Positions 48,412 to 57,977 of a stretch of DNA of 64,000 nucleotides are shown here, piece after piece. The notes beneath the pieces are model-generated. The model was not told the origin of the DNA and made no database searches. It saw nothing but the letters and a program-made list of their open reading frames with translations. Source of the DNA: Bacillus sp. sid0103 (lineage in GTDB: Bacteria; Bacillota; Bacilli; Bacillales_B; DSM-18226); assembly GCF_019219025.1 (NCBI RefSeq), contig NZ_JAHUWN010000003.1:124001-188000 (forward strand). The letters run 5' to 3'. How positions within the stretch are numbered: position 1 is the stretch's first letter; every line of letters starts with the position of its first letter. A program made the position numbers and the translations under genes.

Positions 48412-48540
48412 TTGTCCCTAACAGACCTCCCAACGTTCGAGCCATCAAAAGGTGAGATTTTTCTGTTTTTATTGTCTATTGCTACCTTCATATTTTTCTT
48501 TACACAAATTAAAGAAAGCGATGCCTCTCAATTGAGATAA
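48412..48540 (+). CDS. Possible 42-residue single-span membrane peptide
   Basis: TTG start 11 bases after AAGGAAGG, product with one hydrophobic span (I-F-L-F-L-L-S-I-A-T-F-I-F-F-F) and a charged C-terminus. It lies 22 bases after the previous stop and its last codons form half of a terminator hairpin. Weak evidence; it could be non-coding leader sequence. Confidence 0.35.
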   Translation: MSLTDLPTFEPSKGEIFLFLLSIATFIFFFTQIKESDASQLR

Positions 48541-48551
48541 TCGCTTTTTTC
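48515..48551 (+). terminator. Terminator between 48412 gene and tag
   Basis: AAGCGAT/ATCGCTT stem with T run TTTTTTC. It can serve the convergent tag gene as well. Confidence 0.65.
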
Positions 48552-48553
48552 TT

Positions 48554-49126
48554 TTATTTCGTAATTTGAACTGCTTTTTGGTAACATCCACAGGTTACAA
48601 TATGATCATTCACCATCCCTGTTGCTTGCATGAACGCATAACATATGGTCGAGCCAACAAATTTGAACCCGCGCTTCTTTAAATCCTTACTTAATTTATC
48701 ACTTATTTCCGTGACGGCAGGAACATCCTTCATTTCTTTAAAGTGGTTTTGGATGGGACTCCCCTTAACAAAGGACCATATGTACTTACTAAATGAACCA
48801 AATTCTTCGACAACTTTAAAAAAAGCATGGGCGTTCGTAATGACGGCATTGACTTTAAGCTTATTCCGGACAATCCCTTCATTATTTAACAATTCTTCGA
48901 TTTTCATTTCATCATAGCTGATAATTTTTTCAGGTTCAAAGTTATCAAAGGCTTTTCGATAGTTCTCCCGTTTCTTTAAGATTGTATACCAACTAAGGCC
49001 TGCCTGGGCCCCTTCAAGATTTAAATACTCAAATAGCAACCGATCATCATAAACTGGAACTCCCCATTCATGATCATGATAATCGATATATAATGGATCC
49101 TGATTAACCCAACCGCAACGATTCAT
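48554..49126 (-). CDS. tag: DNA-3-methyladenine glycosylase I
   Basis: 190 residues, full-length Tag. M-N-R-C-G-W-V at the start gives the first zinc-binding cysteine; H-D-H-E-W-G-V-P-V; E-G-A-Q-A-G-L-S-W-Y-T-I-L-K-K-R; K-R-G-F-K-F-V-G-S-T-I-C-Y-A-F-M-Q-A-T-G and a final N-D-H-I-V-T-C-G-C-Y zinc site. It removes 3-methyladenine from alkylated DNA. ATG 49126 has an AAGGAGTATTGTT site; the frame continues upstream to 49180 without support. Confidence 0.95.
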   Translation of the reverse strand: MNRCGWVNQDPLYIDYHDHEWGVPVYDDRLLFEYLNLEGAQAGLSWYTILKKRENYRKAFDNFEPEKIISYDEMKIEELLNNEGIVRNKLKVNAVITNAHAFFKVVEEFGSFSKYIWSFVKGSPIQNHFKEMKDVPAVTEISDKLSKDLKKRGFKFVGSTICYAFMQATGMVNDHIVTCGCYQKAVQITK

Positions 49127-49283
49127 AACAATACTCCTTACTCCACATCTTATTTCCTTTAGTATTACATATTTTTTCAAAAATAAGAACCTCCCTCATC
49201 ATAAAGAGAGGCTGATCATAGATGAATTTTACTGTATTGCAAGTTTTTCTCTGTCATCAAAGGTTGAAGGCTGTTCAAGTAAT

Positions 49284-49469
49284 CTATCTTTCCGAAGCTG
49301 GGGTTCCGGCAATACCCCAATGAGTTTTCGGCACTTCCGTAACAATCACTCTTATACTCTCTTTTGGTGCATTTAATGTTTCGGAAACGGTATTGGTAAT
49401 ATTTCGGATTACTGCTGCCACCTTTTCTGGCGGTCTTCCTTCCATTAATTGAACATTAATAATGGGCAT
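49284..49469 (-). CDS. 4-oxalocrotonate tautomerase-family protein
   Basis: 61 residues starting M-P-I-I-N-V-Q-L-M-E-G-R, with catalytic proline 2 exposed after methionine removal, and V-T-E-V-P-K-T-H-W-G-I-A-G. These enzymes form hexamers and tautomerise enol-keto substrates. The ribosome site GAGGAGG is six to eight bases ahead of ATG 49469. The substrate is unknown; stand-alone copies are common in bacilli. Confidence 0.9.
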   Translation of the reverse strand: MPIINVQLMEGRPPEKVAAVIRNITNTVSETLNAPKESIRVIVTEVPKTHWGIAGTPASER

Positions 49470-49617
49470 TGAACTACTCCTCCTCAAATCTTTTATAAAT
49501 TGCTCTTTCTCTTGTTTCTCTATATAAAACCATTTTCCTCCTAGAAATTGTACAGCAAAGAGCAAAAAAGTACAGCTTGTCCATGAGAGTAAAAATATCA
49601 CTTTGCGCGCAAAACGA

Positions 49618-49773
49618 TTACTTTATTTTCCGATAAGCCCTTCTTTCCGCATATTCCGAGCAAGGGACACACACTTTTACTATATCCCCCTTATCATTCA
49701 TATATTTCCGCAACGGACTTACTTTTCTCTTACAAATACTACATTTACTTTTAAATATATTAAAAATAGACAC
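49618..49773 (-). CDS. 51-residue zinc-ribbon-like protein
   Basis: GTG start (AAGGTGATTACT ahead). The product has C11-x2-C14 and C35-x2-C38 (S-K-C-S-I-C-K-R and K-V-C-V-P-C-S-E), a typical four-cysteine zinc site, and a lysine/arginine-rich tail. Probably a small nucleic-acid-associated or structural zinc protein; no specific family recognised. Confidence 0.6.
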   Translation of the reverse strand: MSIFNIFKSKCSICKRKVSPLRKYMNDKGDIVKVCVPCSEYAERRAYRKIK

Positions 49774-49913
49774 AGTAATCACCTTCATTATTTAGGAATT
49801 TACTATATTTTATTTACCTCCTTCCCAATTGGATTCAAATGTTATAAGTTTTTTTCCAAAACTTATAGTAAGATAAGGATAGAAAATATCGTGAAGAGAG
49901 GAATCTAACAAGA

Positions 49914-50735
49914 ATGACATATAAAATGATTGTATTAGACCTAGATGATACGTTGTTACAGGACGACCATACGATTTCCCCACGTACAAAGAAAGCGTTA
50001 ATGGATGTTCAGCAATTGGGTGTTAAAGTGGTATTAGCTTCAGGGCGTCCAACCTATGCCATGTATAAAATTGCTGAAGAATTGCAATTAAAGGAATATG
50101 GCAGTTTTATATTATCTTTTAATGGTGCAAAAATAACAAACTGCCAAACTGGTGAAGAACTTTTTAGCAGTACATTAACACCGGAAACAGTTCATCATTT
50201 ATACGAGTTAAGCCGCCGTGAAAATGTTTGGTTGCATACCTATGTCGGTGATTCCATTGTAACGGAAGCAGGGAATCAATATACCGATATAGAAGGTGAA
50301 ATTACTGGTCTAGAGATCTTTGAGGTTGACAGTTTCGTTGAATCAATAAAAGAACCAGTTGTTAAAGTGTTAATGCTTGAAGAGGAAACGAAACTTGCCG
50401 AAGTGGAACAAAAGCTTCAGCAGGAGTTAGCTGGACAACTAAGCGTGATGCGCTCAAAGCCTTTCTTTTTGGAGTTTACCGAAGCTGGAGTAACGAAAGG
50501 AACAAGCCTCCATCAATTGATTGGGAAGCTCGGGATTGAGCGCGAAGAAGTGATTGCCATGGGAGACAGCTATAATGATTTGGCGATGATTGAGTTTGCA
50601 GGCCTTGGTGTAGCAATGGGCAATGCTCCAGAAGATATTAAGGATAAAGCTGATTATGTGACTGATACAAATATGAATGATGGAGTAGCCAAGGTCATTG
50701 AAAAGTTTGTTTTGAAAACGGCACAGCTAGTGTAA
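49914..50735 (+). CDS. Cof-type HAD-superfamily phosphatase
   Basis: 273 residues. Motif I D-L-D-D-T-L-L with nucleophile aspartate, motif II A-S-G-R-P-T, lysine in E-A-G-V-T-K-G and motif IV M-G-D-S-Y-N-D-L-A-M. The Cof-type C2 cap domain sits between them (residues about 80-190). Members dephosphorylate sugar phosphates, FMN or pyridoxal phosphate. An AGAGAGGA site precedes the ATG; a strong terminator follows. Confidence 0.93.
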   Translation: MTYKMIVLDLDDTLLQDDHTISPRTKKALMDVQQLGVKVVLASGRPTYAMYKIAEELQLKEYGSFILSFNGAKITNCQTGEELFSSTLTPETVHHLYELSRRENVWLHTYVGDSIVTEAGNQYTDIEGEITGLEIFEVDSFVESIKEPVVKVLMLEEETKLAEVEQKLQQELAGQLSVMRSKPFFLEFTEAGVTKGTSLHQLIGKLGIEREEVIAMGDSYNDLAMIEFAGLGVAMGNAPEDIKDKADYVTDTNMNDGVAKVIEKFVLKTAQLV

Positions 50736-50750
50736 ACAAATATATTCACA

Positions 50751-50781
50751 AAAAAGCTTGGGATGAAACCCAAGCTTTTTT
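50751..50781 (+). terminator. Terminator of the HAD phosphatase gene
   Basis: AAAAAGCTTGGG/CCCAAGCTTTTT, 12-base stem with a six-base loop and T run. Confidence 0.9.
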
Positions 50782-50884
50782 ATTTACATCAACAATCACC
50801 ACTGGTCTAGCCCAATCATGTCCCTTCTTATGTGATTTAAGCATAAACTATTACAATCAAAAACATAAAAAGGCGGAGAGAGGT

Positions 50885-51475
50885 ATGGGATTATTCATTA
50901 ACAACAGTGATCATCCGGATGTTTACAAAAATAAACGACAGCTGCACACATCGAATCAGGTCGTATCACGACAGGATTTTTTGTCGGAACTAATTAATGA
51001 ACAACATAAGGCAAATACTGCCCTCGAAAAAGCTTTATCGGAATTAGGGAATCAAACACAGTTGCAAGAAAAAACACAATTCTCCCAATGGAACCATGTT
51101 GGCGAACAACTGAACGATTTACGTAATAGGATGGAGCGTTATGAGGATGCTAATCATCAACTTGTCCTTCAAATGAATAAACAGTTGGAATTGCAAATAG
51201 AGGTAGTTGAAAAAATCACGAAACAAGAGGAATTTCAAAGCGGAGTTTTACAGCGTTTGGACACTCAAGAAGCACTAATGGACAAAATCTCTAGGCAAAT
51301 CAATCATATTCGTTCGATTCTGTTTGAACGAACAAATTATTTAGCGACAAAAATAGACGAGGGCTATAAAATCACTTCTTCCTATGTGTATAAGTTGATG
51401 TCAGGGTCAGAGCAGCCTTTAACGTTTTTCATGATGAACCATCGGAAAGAAGAAAATCAAACACATAATGAATAA
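50885..51475 (+). CDS. Uncharacterised coiled-coil protein
   Basis: 196 residues, strongly helical with heptad-like leucine spacing through residues 30-150 (A-L-E-K-A-L-S-E-L-G, L-N-D-L-R-N-R-M-E-R-Y, Q-L-E-L-Q-I-E-V-V-E-K-I) and a glutamine/glutamate-rich composition. No signal, no membrane span, no recognised domain. GGCGGAGAG ribosome site, terminator after it. A cytoplasmic structural or scaffold protein is possible. Confidence 0.65.
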   Translation: MGLFINNSDHPDVYKNKRQLHTSNQVVSRQDFLSELINEQHKANTALEKALSELGNQTQLQEKTQFSQWNHVGEQLNDLRNRMERYEDANHQLVLQMNKQLELQIEVVEKITKQEEFQSGVLQRLDTQEALMDKISRQINHIRSILFERTNYLATKIDEGYKITSSYVYKLMSGSEQPLTFFMMNHRKEENQTHNE

Positions 51476-51495
51476 ATGATTTTACACAAAAATAA

Positions 51496-51536
51496 AACAC
51501 CCCCAGTAGTCGAAGCACATCGACTATGGGGGTGTT
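51496..51536 (+). terminator. Bidirectional terminator between coiled-coil and symporter genes
   Basis: AACACCCCC/GGGGGTGTT outer stem and AGTCGA/TCGACT inner stem. It separates the convergent coiled-coil and symporter genes. Confidence 0.85.
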
Positions 51537-51556
51537 ATTATTGTTGATTTTAATCA

Positions 51557-53029
51557 TTATGCTACACGTTCATTTGTGTTGGCCGCATTCGCAGATTTTG
51601 TTACGAAACTAACTGCGAATGTAACCACTAAATTGATGATTAAAGCAATAACTCCTACGTTTAGGTCTTTTACGAATTGCGGCAACGCAGGGAAAAGTGT
51701 CCCAATTGTTGAAGCGCTGATTGTAATGTAGGCAACTGTAAATACCCCCACTGCAATACCGGCAAAAGCACCTGCTTTTGTGACCACGTTCTTTTTAGCT
51801 AAGCTGAATACCAATGCTGGGAACAATTGTGTTACAAGGCTGTACCCCATTAATAACAACGTTACAAGAGTATCCCCGCCTTTAAAGGTAAAGTATAGAG
51901 CGATAATGGCAACCACTGGTACTAAGTTCTTTGCTAATTTAGATACTTGTTGGTCTGACGCTTTTGGTACAAACACTTTATAAACGTTTTTCGCTAATAA
52001 GGTAGCCGCTGACATCATAATCATTGAACCTGGAACGATGGCTGTTAATAATCCAGCAGCACCAATTAATCCGACAACCCATGGATCGAATGTCTGCATG
52101 GAAAGTTTTAATAAAGCAAGGTCACCTGCTGGGCCCTCCAACCCTTTCACCTGAAGGATGGCGGCAAAGCCTACAAAAAAGACAAATAATAATACTAACT
52201 GATAAAGTGGCATGATAATGGCATTCTTACGAAATACCTTTGAACTTTGTGCAGAATAGATAGAACCAAACGTATGCGGCCACATATAAAAACCAAGAGC
52301 CGTTAATAGTACTGTAGAAATAAACCATGATACACTTAAACCAGTTTCTGGTAGAGCAAGGAATCCTGGTTTTGCAGCTTCAATCGCTTCAAACATTGGT
52401 TGGAAGCCGCCGTAGTAATGAATTGGTAAATATATCCCCAAGAATACAACAATACCTAAAATCATGATATCCTTAATAACAGCTGTCCAAGCAGAACCGT
52501 GAATTCCGGAAAGCATCACGTAAACTGTTACAGAAATTACACCAATCCAGATCGCTGCAGTAGATGAAATCGAACCAGCAGAAGCTTCCGAAACAATGAT
52601 ACCAAGACCTTTTAATTGGAGAACAAGATACGGAATTAGTGCAACAACACCCACTATAGATACAAAAACACCAAGTAATGGGCTTTTATACTTACTAACG
52701 AAAAAGTCGGATTGTGACATTAATTTGTTCTCTTTCGCATATTTCCATATTGCTGGAAGCAACCAATAAGACATGATGTATGCTAAACAGCCGTACCCTA
52801 AGATATAATAGGTTGGGCCGCCTTTACCGTAAGCCCAGCCACTTCCGCCTAAGAAGGTAAAGGTAGTGTAAATTTCCCCTGCCATTAATAAGAAAACGAA
52901 GATGGTACCAAAGCCACGACCACCAACGGACCATTGTTCAAGGCTCATGTCCTTCCCTTTTTGTGCTTGAACCCCAAGGAAGATGGATAAAGCTAAAAAT
53001 CCGAAAATTATAATAAGTGCTGTATTCAT
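51557..53029 (-). CDS. Sodium:solute symporter (SSS family)
   Basis: 490 residues, about 13 transmembrane helices. Start region F-L-G-V-Q-A-Q-K-G-K-D-M-S-L-E-Q-W-S-V-G-G-R-G-F-G and F-T-F-L-G-G-S-G-W-A are typical of the SSS family; the S-x-S-A-A-T-L-L-A-K segment is near the middle. Couples sodium to uptake of an organic solute. It overlaps its DUF3311 partner by ATGA and follows the M20 and carbamoylase genes, which suggests uptake of an amide, carbamoyl or ureide compound. Confidence 0.9.
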   Translation of the reverse strand: MNTALIIIFGFLALSIFLGVQAQKGKDMSLEQWSVGGRGFGTIFVFLLMAGEIYTTFTFLGGSGWAYGKGGPTYYILGYGCLAYIMSYWLLPAIWKYAKENKLMSQSDFFVSKYKSPLLGVFVSIVGVVALIPYLVLQLKGLGIIVSEASAGSISSTAAIWIGVISVTVYVMLSGIHGSAWTAVIKDIMILGIVVFLGIYLPIHYYGGFQPMFEAIEAAKPGFLALPETGLSVSWFISTVLLTALGFYMWPHTFGSIYSAQSSKVFRKNAIIMPLYQLVLLFVFFVGFAAILQVKGLEGPAGDLALLKLSMQTFDPWVVGLIGAAGLLTAIVPGSMIMMSAATLLAKNVYKVFVPKASDQQVSKLAKNLVPVVAIIALYFTFKGGDTLVTLLLMGYSLVTQLFPALVFSLAKKNVVTKAGAFAGIAVGVFTVAYITISASTIGTLFPALPQFVKDLNVGVIALIINLVVTFAVSFVTKSANAANTNERVA

Positions 53030-53226
53030 TAGATCTCCTCCTCCTTATTTGTTGGGTCCAATTTAAACACAATCGCCATAATTCCTGAGGTTAATACAAC
53101 CCAGAGAACAATGTAAAAGAGAACGAAAGGCATCCCGAACACATAGGGAGTGACTTTATTAAAGAACGGAACTCCACCAAGTAACCCAATAAATGGTATG
53201 ATTGCAAGAAGCTGATGTAATTTCAT
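53029..53226 (-). CDS. DUF3311-family small membrane protein
   Basis: 65 residues, two transmembrane helices (L-L-A-I-I-P-F-I-G-L-L-G-G-V-P-F-F and F-V-L-F-Y-I-V-L-W-V-V-L-T-S). DUF3311 proteins nearly always precede an SSS symporter and are probably small partner subunits. Its stop overlaps the symporter start (ATGA). Confidence 0.85.
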   Translation of the reverse strand: MKLHQLLAIIPFIGLLGGVPFFNKVTPYVFGMPFVLFYIVLWVVLTSGIMAIVFKLDPTNKEEEI

Positions 53227-53340
53227 AGATAAACCCCCAATTTTATAAAATAAATGATGCCTTCTTTCTATTTATATAGCTGAACCTCCGTGAAGTATTT
53301 CTTTCTATAGTTTGCACGAAGGTCCTAAATAACGTAATTT

Positions 53341-54525
53341 TTATCCTAAAAATTTAAAGGTTGCATGTAGGAAAGTTTTTACCCCAATTTCGAGTGCATC
53401 TTCATCAATTGTGAAACGTTCGTGATGATGTGGATAAGTAATTCCTTGTTCCTCATTTCCTGCTCCTACATAGAAGTAACAGCCGGGTGCTTTTTCCATA
53501 AATGCGGAGAAATCTTCTCCTCCCATATTTGGTCGCATCATATCAAGTGCCTCTTCACCAAATACTTCTCGAACAGTTTCTTCAATCACTGCCGTCACTT
53601 CATCATTATTGATGACAGGGCGATAGCCAAACTCATATTTAAAGTCATAGGTTGCTTCATGTGCTTCAGTAATCCCCTTAACGATGCGCTCCATTTTAGC
53701 TGGAATCGATTCACGAAGTGTTCGATCAAAACTCCGCACGGTACCCCAAATTTTAACAGAGCCAGGAATCACATTATGAGTGGTTCCTGCAATAAATTGC
53801 GTGACGGATATAACCAAACTATCTAGTGGGTCAGTATTCCTTGAGACAATATGCTGGAGGTTTGTGACAACCTGTGCAGCCACAGCAATAGAATCGATGG
53901 TTTGGTGTGGCAGTGCGGCATGTCCACCTTTACCATTCACGGTAATCCAGAAAGTGTCTGGTGAAGCCATCATCGGACCGTAAACCACTCCAACTTTGCC
54001 TTTTTCAATTGGTGACCAAAGGTGTGTACCAATGACAAGGTCTACCCCGTCCATTACTCCTGCTTCCACCATTTCCTCTGCTCCGCCTGGGAATAACTCT
54101 TCCGCATGCTGAAACAAGAAGCGAACTTCCCCTTTTATTTGATCCTTTAAGCCTGAAAGAATTTTTGCTGTTCCAAGCAGCATTGCAGTGTGACCGTCAT
54201 GGCCGCAAGCATGCATCACTCCAGGATTTTGGGACGCAAATTCGAATGTGTTTTCTTCTTGGATTGGCAAGGCATCCATATCGGCACGAATGGCGAGTGT
54301 TTTACCTGGTTCTGCTCCAATTAACCGTGCAACGACACTTGTTTTTGTCGGACGTGAAATCTCTAAGTTTCCAAACGAATGTAAGGTATCATAAATAAAT
54401 TGAGATGTTTTTTCCTCATGGAAAGATAATTCAGGATTTTGATGCAAATGCCTTCTCCAGGCAATAACTTGCTCTTTTGTTTCTTCTGCTAGTTGATTTA
54501 GATTTACTGTTGTAATACTACTCAT
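53341..54525 (-). CDS. M20-family amidohydrolase (N-acyl-amino-acid type)
   Basis: 394 residues. W-R-R-H-L-H-Q-N-P-E-L-S-F-H-E-E, the zinc/Mn motifs A-C-G-H-D-G-H-T-A, F-L-F-Q-H-A-E-E and H-L-W-S-P, and the C-terminal M-G-G-E-D-F-S-A-F match the HipO/YhaA group that cleaves N-acyl or N-benzoyl amino acids. ATG 54525 was chosen because AGGGG is nine bases upstream. Co-oriented with the carbamoylase-like gene, 15 bases away. Confidence 0.92.
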   Translation of the reverse strand: MSSITTVNLNQLAEETKEQVIAWRRHLHQNPELSFHEEKTSQFIYDTLHSFGNLEISRPTKTSVVARLIGAEPGKTLAIRADMDALPIQEENTFEFASQNPGVMHACGHDGHTAMLLGTAKILSGLKDQIKGEVRFLFQHAEELFPGGAEEMVEAGVMDGVDLVIGTHLWSPIEKGKVGVVYGPMMASPDTFWITVNGKGGHAALPHQTIDSIAVAAQVVTNLQHIVSRNTDPLDSLVISVTQFIAGTTHNVIPGSVKIWGTVRSFDRTLRESIPAKMERIVKGITEAHEATYDFKYEFGYRPVINNDEVTAVIEETVREVFGEEALDMMRPNMGGEDFSAFMEKAPGCYFYVGAGNEEQGITYPHHHERFTIDEDALEIGVKTFLHATFKFLG

Positions 54526-54540
54526 GCTTGTCATCCCCTA

Positions 54541-55788
54541 TTAATTTGTTGTTACATTCACTTTTTGAACCGCTAGATTTAGGATTGTATGATAAAGAAC
54601 ATTCGCACCGTCTACACAATCCTCTTTTGAACTCCATTCAGCTGGGTCATGACTTATTCCATTTTTGGAACGGATGAATATCATACCCATTGGACATAAG
54701 TCCATCAATTGCATCCCATCATGACCTGCACCACTTGGAAGGTAATAGCTTTCTAGACCTAATTTTTCAAAGGCATCTTTGGCTGAATTTTTAACGATGT
54801 CAGCACAAGGTGCCGGTGCTACCCTCTGCAGGTCTTCAATTGTTAACTTAACACCTTGGGCCTCACAAATCTGCTCGGCCTGTTCTCTTATCTTCGCCTC
54901 TACCTCATCACGAACAACTTCACTAATATCCCGAAGATCTAATGAGAATTCAACCCGGCCTGGAATAATATTGATTCCACCAGGATTCACCTGAACTTGT
55001 CCTACAGTTCCGACGGTGGTACCAGTCTTAGCCGCTTCTGCTTCAATGACGAGCATCACTCTTGCTGCCGCTGTTAACGCATCATGCCTGATGGACATCG
55101 GGGTTGCTCCTGCATGACCAACTTCACCTTCTAAAATAAACTTGAGCCATAATGGACCGGCTAATCCCGACACAATCCCGGCTGAGAGATTTTGTCCCTC
55201 AAGGACTTTTCCTTGTTCAATATGAAGTTCGACATACGCCTTCACCTCTTCGGGCTTAAGAGCTGCTTTTCCGATCGCTTCTGGCTGAAGTCCATTGGCG
55301 ACAAACGCTTCGGCAATCGAGATTCCTTGCTTGTCCTTATTGAGTAATTCATCCTGAGTCAGTGTTCCAGCCATCCCCCGACTTCCAATCATCCCAAAGC
55401 TGAATCTTGCTCCTTCCTCATCAGTAAAAGCAATGACTTCAATTGGATGTTCAGTTTCAATCCCTTTCTCATTCATGACTTGAAGAGCTTCAACAGCTGC
55501 CAGTACACCAAGCGGTCCATCAAAATTTCCGCCATTAAAGACAGAATCCACATGTGAACCCGTTAATACCACAGAAGCTTCTGGATTAAATCCTTCCTTC
55601 CTGCCGATCAGGTTTCCTACTTCATCCTCACGAACTTGTAAACCTGCTTCTTTCATGAATGTAGCGACAAGGTCTTTGGCCGCTCTTTCTTCCGGAGTGA
55701 AAGACAAACGAGTGACACCCTCAGATTCTGTCTTTCCAATTTCACTTAGAAGCTGCAGTCGGTTCCATAATCTTTCTTTATTAATCAA
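54541..55788 (-). CDS. Zn-dependent hydantoinase/N-carbamoyl-amino-acid hydrolase (AmaB/allantoate amidohydrolase type)
   Basis: 415 residues. M20-family metal motifs: [32 protein letters not shown], and H-D-G-M-Q-L, then S-H-D-P-A-E-W. The family hydrolyses N-carbamoyl-amino acids, allantoate or ureidoglycine, releasing ammonia. TTG start with AAAGGAG. First gene of the minus-strand group; divergent from the GAF-PucR regulator. Confidence 0.93.
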   Translation of the reverse strand: MINKERLWNRLQLLSEIGKTESEGVTRLSFTPEERAAKDLVATFMKEAGLQVREDEVGNLIGRKEGFNPEASVVLTGSHVDSVFNGGNFDGPLGVLAAVEALQVMNEKGIETEHPIEVIAFTDEEGARFSFGMIGSRGMAGTLTQDELLNKDKQGISIAEAFVANGLQPEAIGKAALKPEEVKAYVELHIEQGKVLEGQNLSAGIVSGLAGPLWLKFILEGEVGHAGATPMSIRHDALTAAARVMLVIEAEAAKTGTTVGTVGQVQVNPGGINIIPGRVEFSLDLRDISEVVRDEVEAKIREQAEQICEAQGVKLTIEDLQRVAPAPCADIVKNSAKDAFEKLGLESYYLPSGAGHDGMQLMDLCPMGMIFIRSKNGISHDPAEWSSKEDCVDGANVLYHTILNLAVQKVNVTTN

Positions 55789-56077
55789 TGTTCTACTCCT
55801 TTCTGCACATTTCCTAATTGTTTAATGCTTTAATGGAACGGTGCATATTATTTATGTATTTTTAATTATAAAACTTATCAGAATATTTGTTATGTTATTT
55901 TCTACAAAATATTTCATAAACAATTTGTGTAAACTCACAAAAAAAAGAACAAAAATTGTTCTATCAACTAATTATTCCTGATAAAAATTACACAAATGGT
56001 TGAAAAGTTTGTTACAATAAACAAAAGAAATTGAAATTTTTACATTATTCCAAGATATTAGAATGCGAGGTGCAGTA

Positions 56078-57922
56078 ATGAAAGAGACGCTTAGTCATCG
56101 TCAATTGCAGTCATTAATCCACGTTTCCAATGTATTAAACTCTTCTCTTGATATAGATACAATTATTGATTCCATCATGGTCCAAACGGTCTCGGTCATT
56201 GAAGCGGCCCACGGGGGTGTTTTATTCATATATGACCCTAGCCAAGATCTGCTCATTCCAAAGTCTGACAGCAACTTTACATCTGAAATTACACGGGTAA
56301 GGCTAAAACCAGGTGAATCCATGACCGGATTAGCTTTTTCTGCCCAACAATGCTTGATTTTTCACAACCGAACAGAAGTGGAAAAGGCAACAGCAACACT
56401 TTCGAAGACGAATCATGAGCTTATGAATCAATCGATTCCCACGCTCCCTTATTCATCGATTTGTGCCCCAATTTTGTCAAAAGGAGAATGTATAGGAGTA
56501 ATAACGCTTGATTCATTTGATCCGTCACTTCACTTTATCCCTGAGGATATTAATCTTCTAACTGCGATTGCCCATCAGGCTGCGGTTGCACTGGAGAAAG
56601 CAAACCTTTACCGTAAGCAGGAAGAGACGGTGAGACAGCTGGGAGATTTAAATAATACGATTTCCAAACAAAATGAGATGTTATCCCGTTCCGTTGATAT
56701 CCATAATCAATTAGCTGCACTTGTATTACATGGTGAAGGGCTGGATTCCATCATAACCTATTTGCACGATACAACCGGCCAGACAATTTTGTTATTTGAT
56801 GATCTTGGCGAATTAATTTCCTCCGCTTATAAAATTAAGCTGTCCGAAGATGAATTAGTTACCATTCGGGAATGGGCCCAGGAGTCGATCAAAACACCTG
56901 GAAAAGTCCGTTCATTGCTTGAAAAAAACATGCATGAGGAAAATCAATGTATTACGATCCTTCCGATTGGGGCTAAACCGACACTATATGGATCACTTAT
57001 TATTGTTTCCCCTGAAAAAATGCGTGACGTTGAGATTGCCGCATTAGAGCATGCTTGTACGGTCATCTCGCTCGAATTGGTAAAGGATCAAGCCATTTTT
57101 GAGGCACAGGAAACCATTAACGGGGAATTAATTGATGTTCTTTTTTCCGGAAAAATGGATGGCACCATTCTTCAAAAATTAAAACAGATGGACTTTGATC
57201 CCTTAGGGGATTATATGGCTTTGATGATCCGGCTTGATGAAATTGAAAACACTCATAAAAAGAACAGTATCATCCGCCATCTTGTCCAAATGGCCAACCG
57301 CGTATTTCTAAAACATCCGTTAAAAGGGATGGCGGTACGAAATCACGATCAAATCATGGTATTGCTAACTTTTCAACAGAAAGCTTCCACCACTTACACA
57401 CATCAGCGGGTGAAGGAGCTTGTATCAAAATTTCAACAGGAAATTCAAATAAAAAATTGGGGAACCACTGTTTCAATTGGCATCGGCCGAATCCATTCCA
57501 GTTTATTAAAGGTGACGAAATCGATGCAGGAAGCAGGTAAATGCTTACAATTCCTTCAAAGCTTTGGAGGGAAAAACCAGGTAATCAGTTATAAAGAACT
57601 TGGTGTTCAACGACTGCTGCTTCAAAATACCGAGGAGGAACTCATCGATTTTATTACGGAAGTTCTTGGACCTCTTTTTGAATACGATCAATCTCGAAAA
57701 GGAGAGCTCCTCCCTTCGCTATTTGCTTATCTCGACCACAATCAAAATGCGAAAGAAGCAGCAGAATCCATCCATGTTCATACGAACACGCTGATGTATC
57801 GATTAAAGCGAATTGAAGAAATTCTGTCCACAAGTTTATCAGACAGCCAACAATTCTTGAATATTCATCTTGCAGTAAGTCTATATCCATTTTTAAAAGA
57901 AAAGCTGACGCAACAGGTGTAA
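56078..57922 (+). CDS. GAF-domain PucR/CdaR-type transcriptional regulator
   Basis: 614 residues. Residues about 20-180 form a GAF-like sensor (D-I-D-T-I-I-D-S-I-M, I-C-A-P-I-L-S-K-G-E-C-I-G-V-I-T), the middle is a PucR-like region, and the C-terminal H-x-H-T-N-T-L-M-Y-R-L-K-R-I-E-E-I-L helix-turn-helix (residues about 565-582) is the PucR/HTH_30 type. PucR controls purine catabolism in B. subtilis. The start at 56078 uses GAGGTG as ribosome site. It is divergent from the carbamoylase and probably regulates it and the nearby permeases. Confidence 0.88.
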   Translation: MKETLSHRQLQSLIHVSNVLNSSLDIDTIIDSIMVQTVSVIEAAHGGVLFIYDPSQDLLIPKSDSNFTSEITRVRLKPGESMTGLAFSAQQCLIFHNRTEVEKATATLSKTNHELMNQSIPTLPYSSICAPILSKGECIGVITLDSFDPSLHFIPEDINLLTAIAHQAAVALEKANLYRKQEETVRQLGDLNNTISKQNEMLSRSVDIHNQLAALVLHGEGLDSIITYLHDTTGQTILLFDDLGELISSAYKIKLSEDELVTIREWAQESIKTPGKVRSLLEKNMHEENQCITILPIGAKPTLYGSLIIVSPEKMRDVEIAALEHACTVISLELVKDQAIFEAQETINGELIDVLFSGKMDGTILQKLKQMDFDPLGDYMALMIRLDEIENTHKKNSIIRHLVQMANRVFLKHPLKGMAVRNHDQIMVLLTFQQKASTTYTHQRVKELVSKFQQEIQIKNWGTTVSIGIGRIHSSLLKVTKSMQEAGKCLQFLQSFGGKNQVISYKELGVQRLLLQNTEEELIDFITEVLGPLFEYDQSRKGELLPSLFAYLDHNQNAKEAAESIHVHTNTLMYRLKRIEEILSTSLSDSQQFLNIHLAVSLYPFLKEKLTQQV

Positions 57923-57939
57923 ACCAATATCCTATATTA

Positions 57940-57970
57940 AGGCGCCCCTAAGTTTTAAAGGGCGCCTTTA
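57940..57970 (+). terminator. Terminator between regulator and permease genes
   Basis: AGGCGCCCCT/AAGGGCGCCT dyad followed by TTATC; a shared terminator for convergent genes. Confidence 0.8.
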
Positions 57971-57977
57971 TCATTCT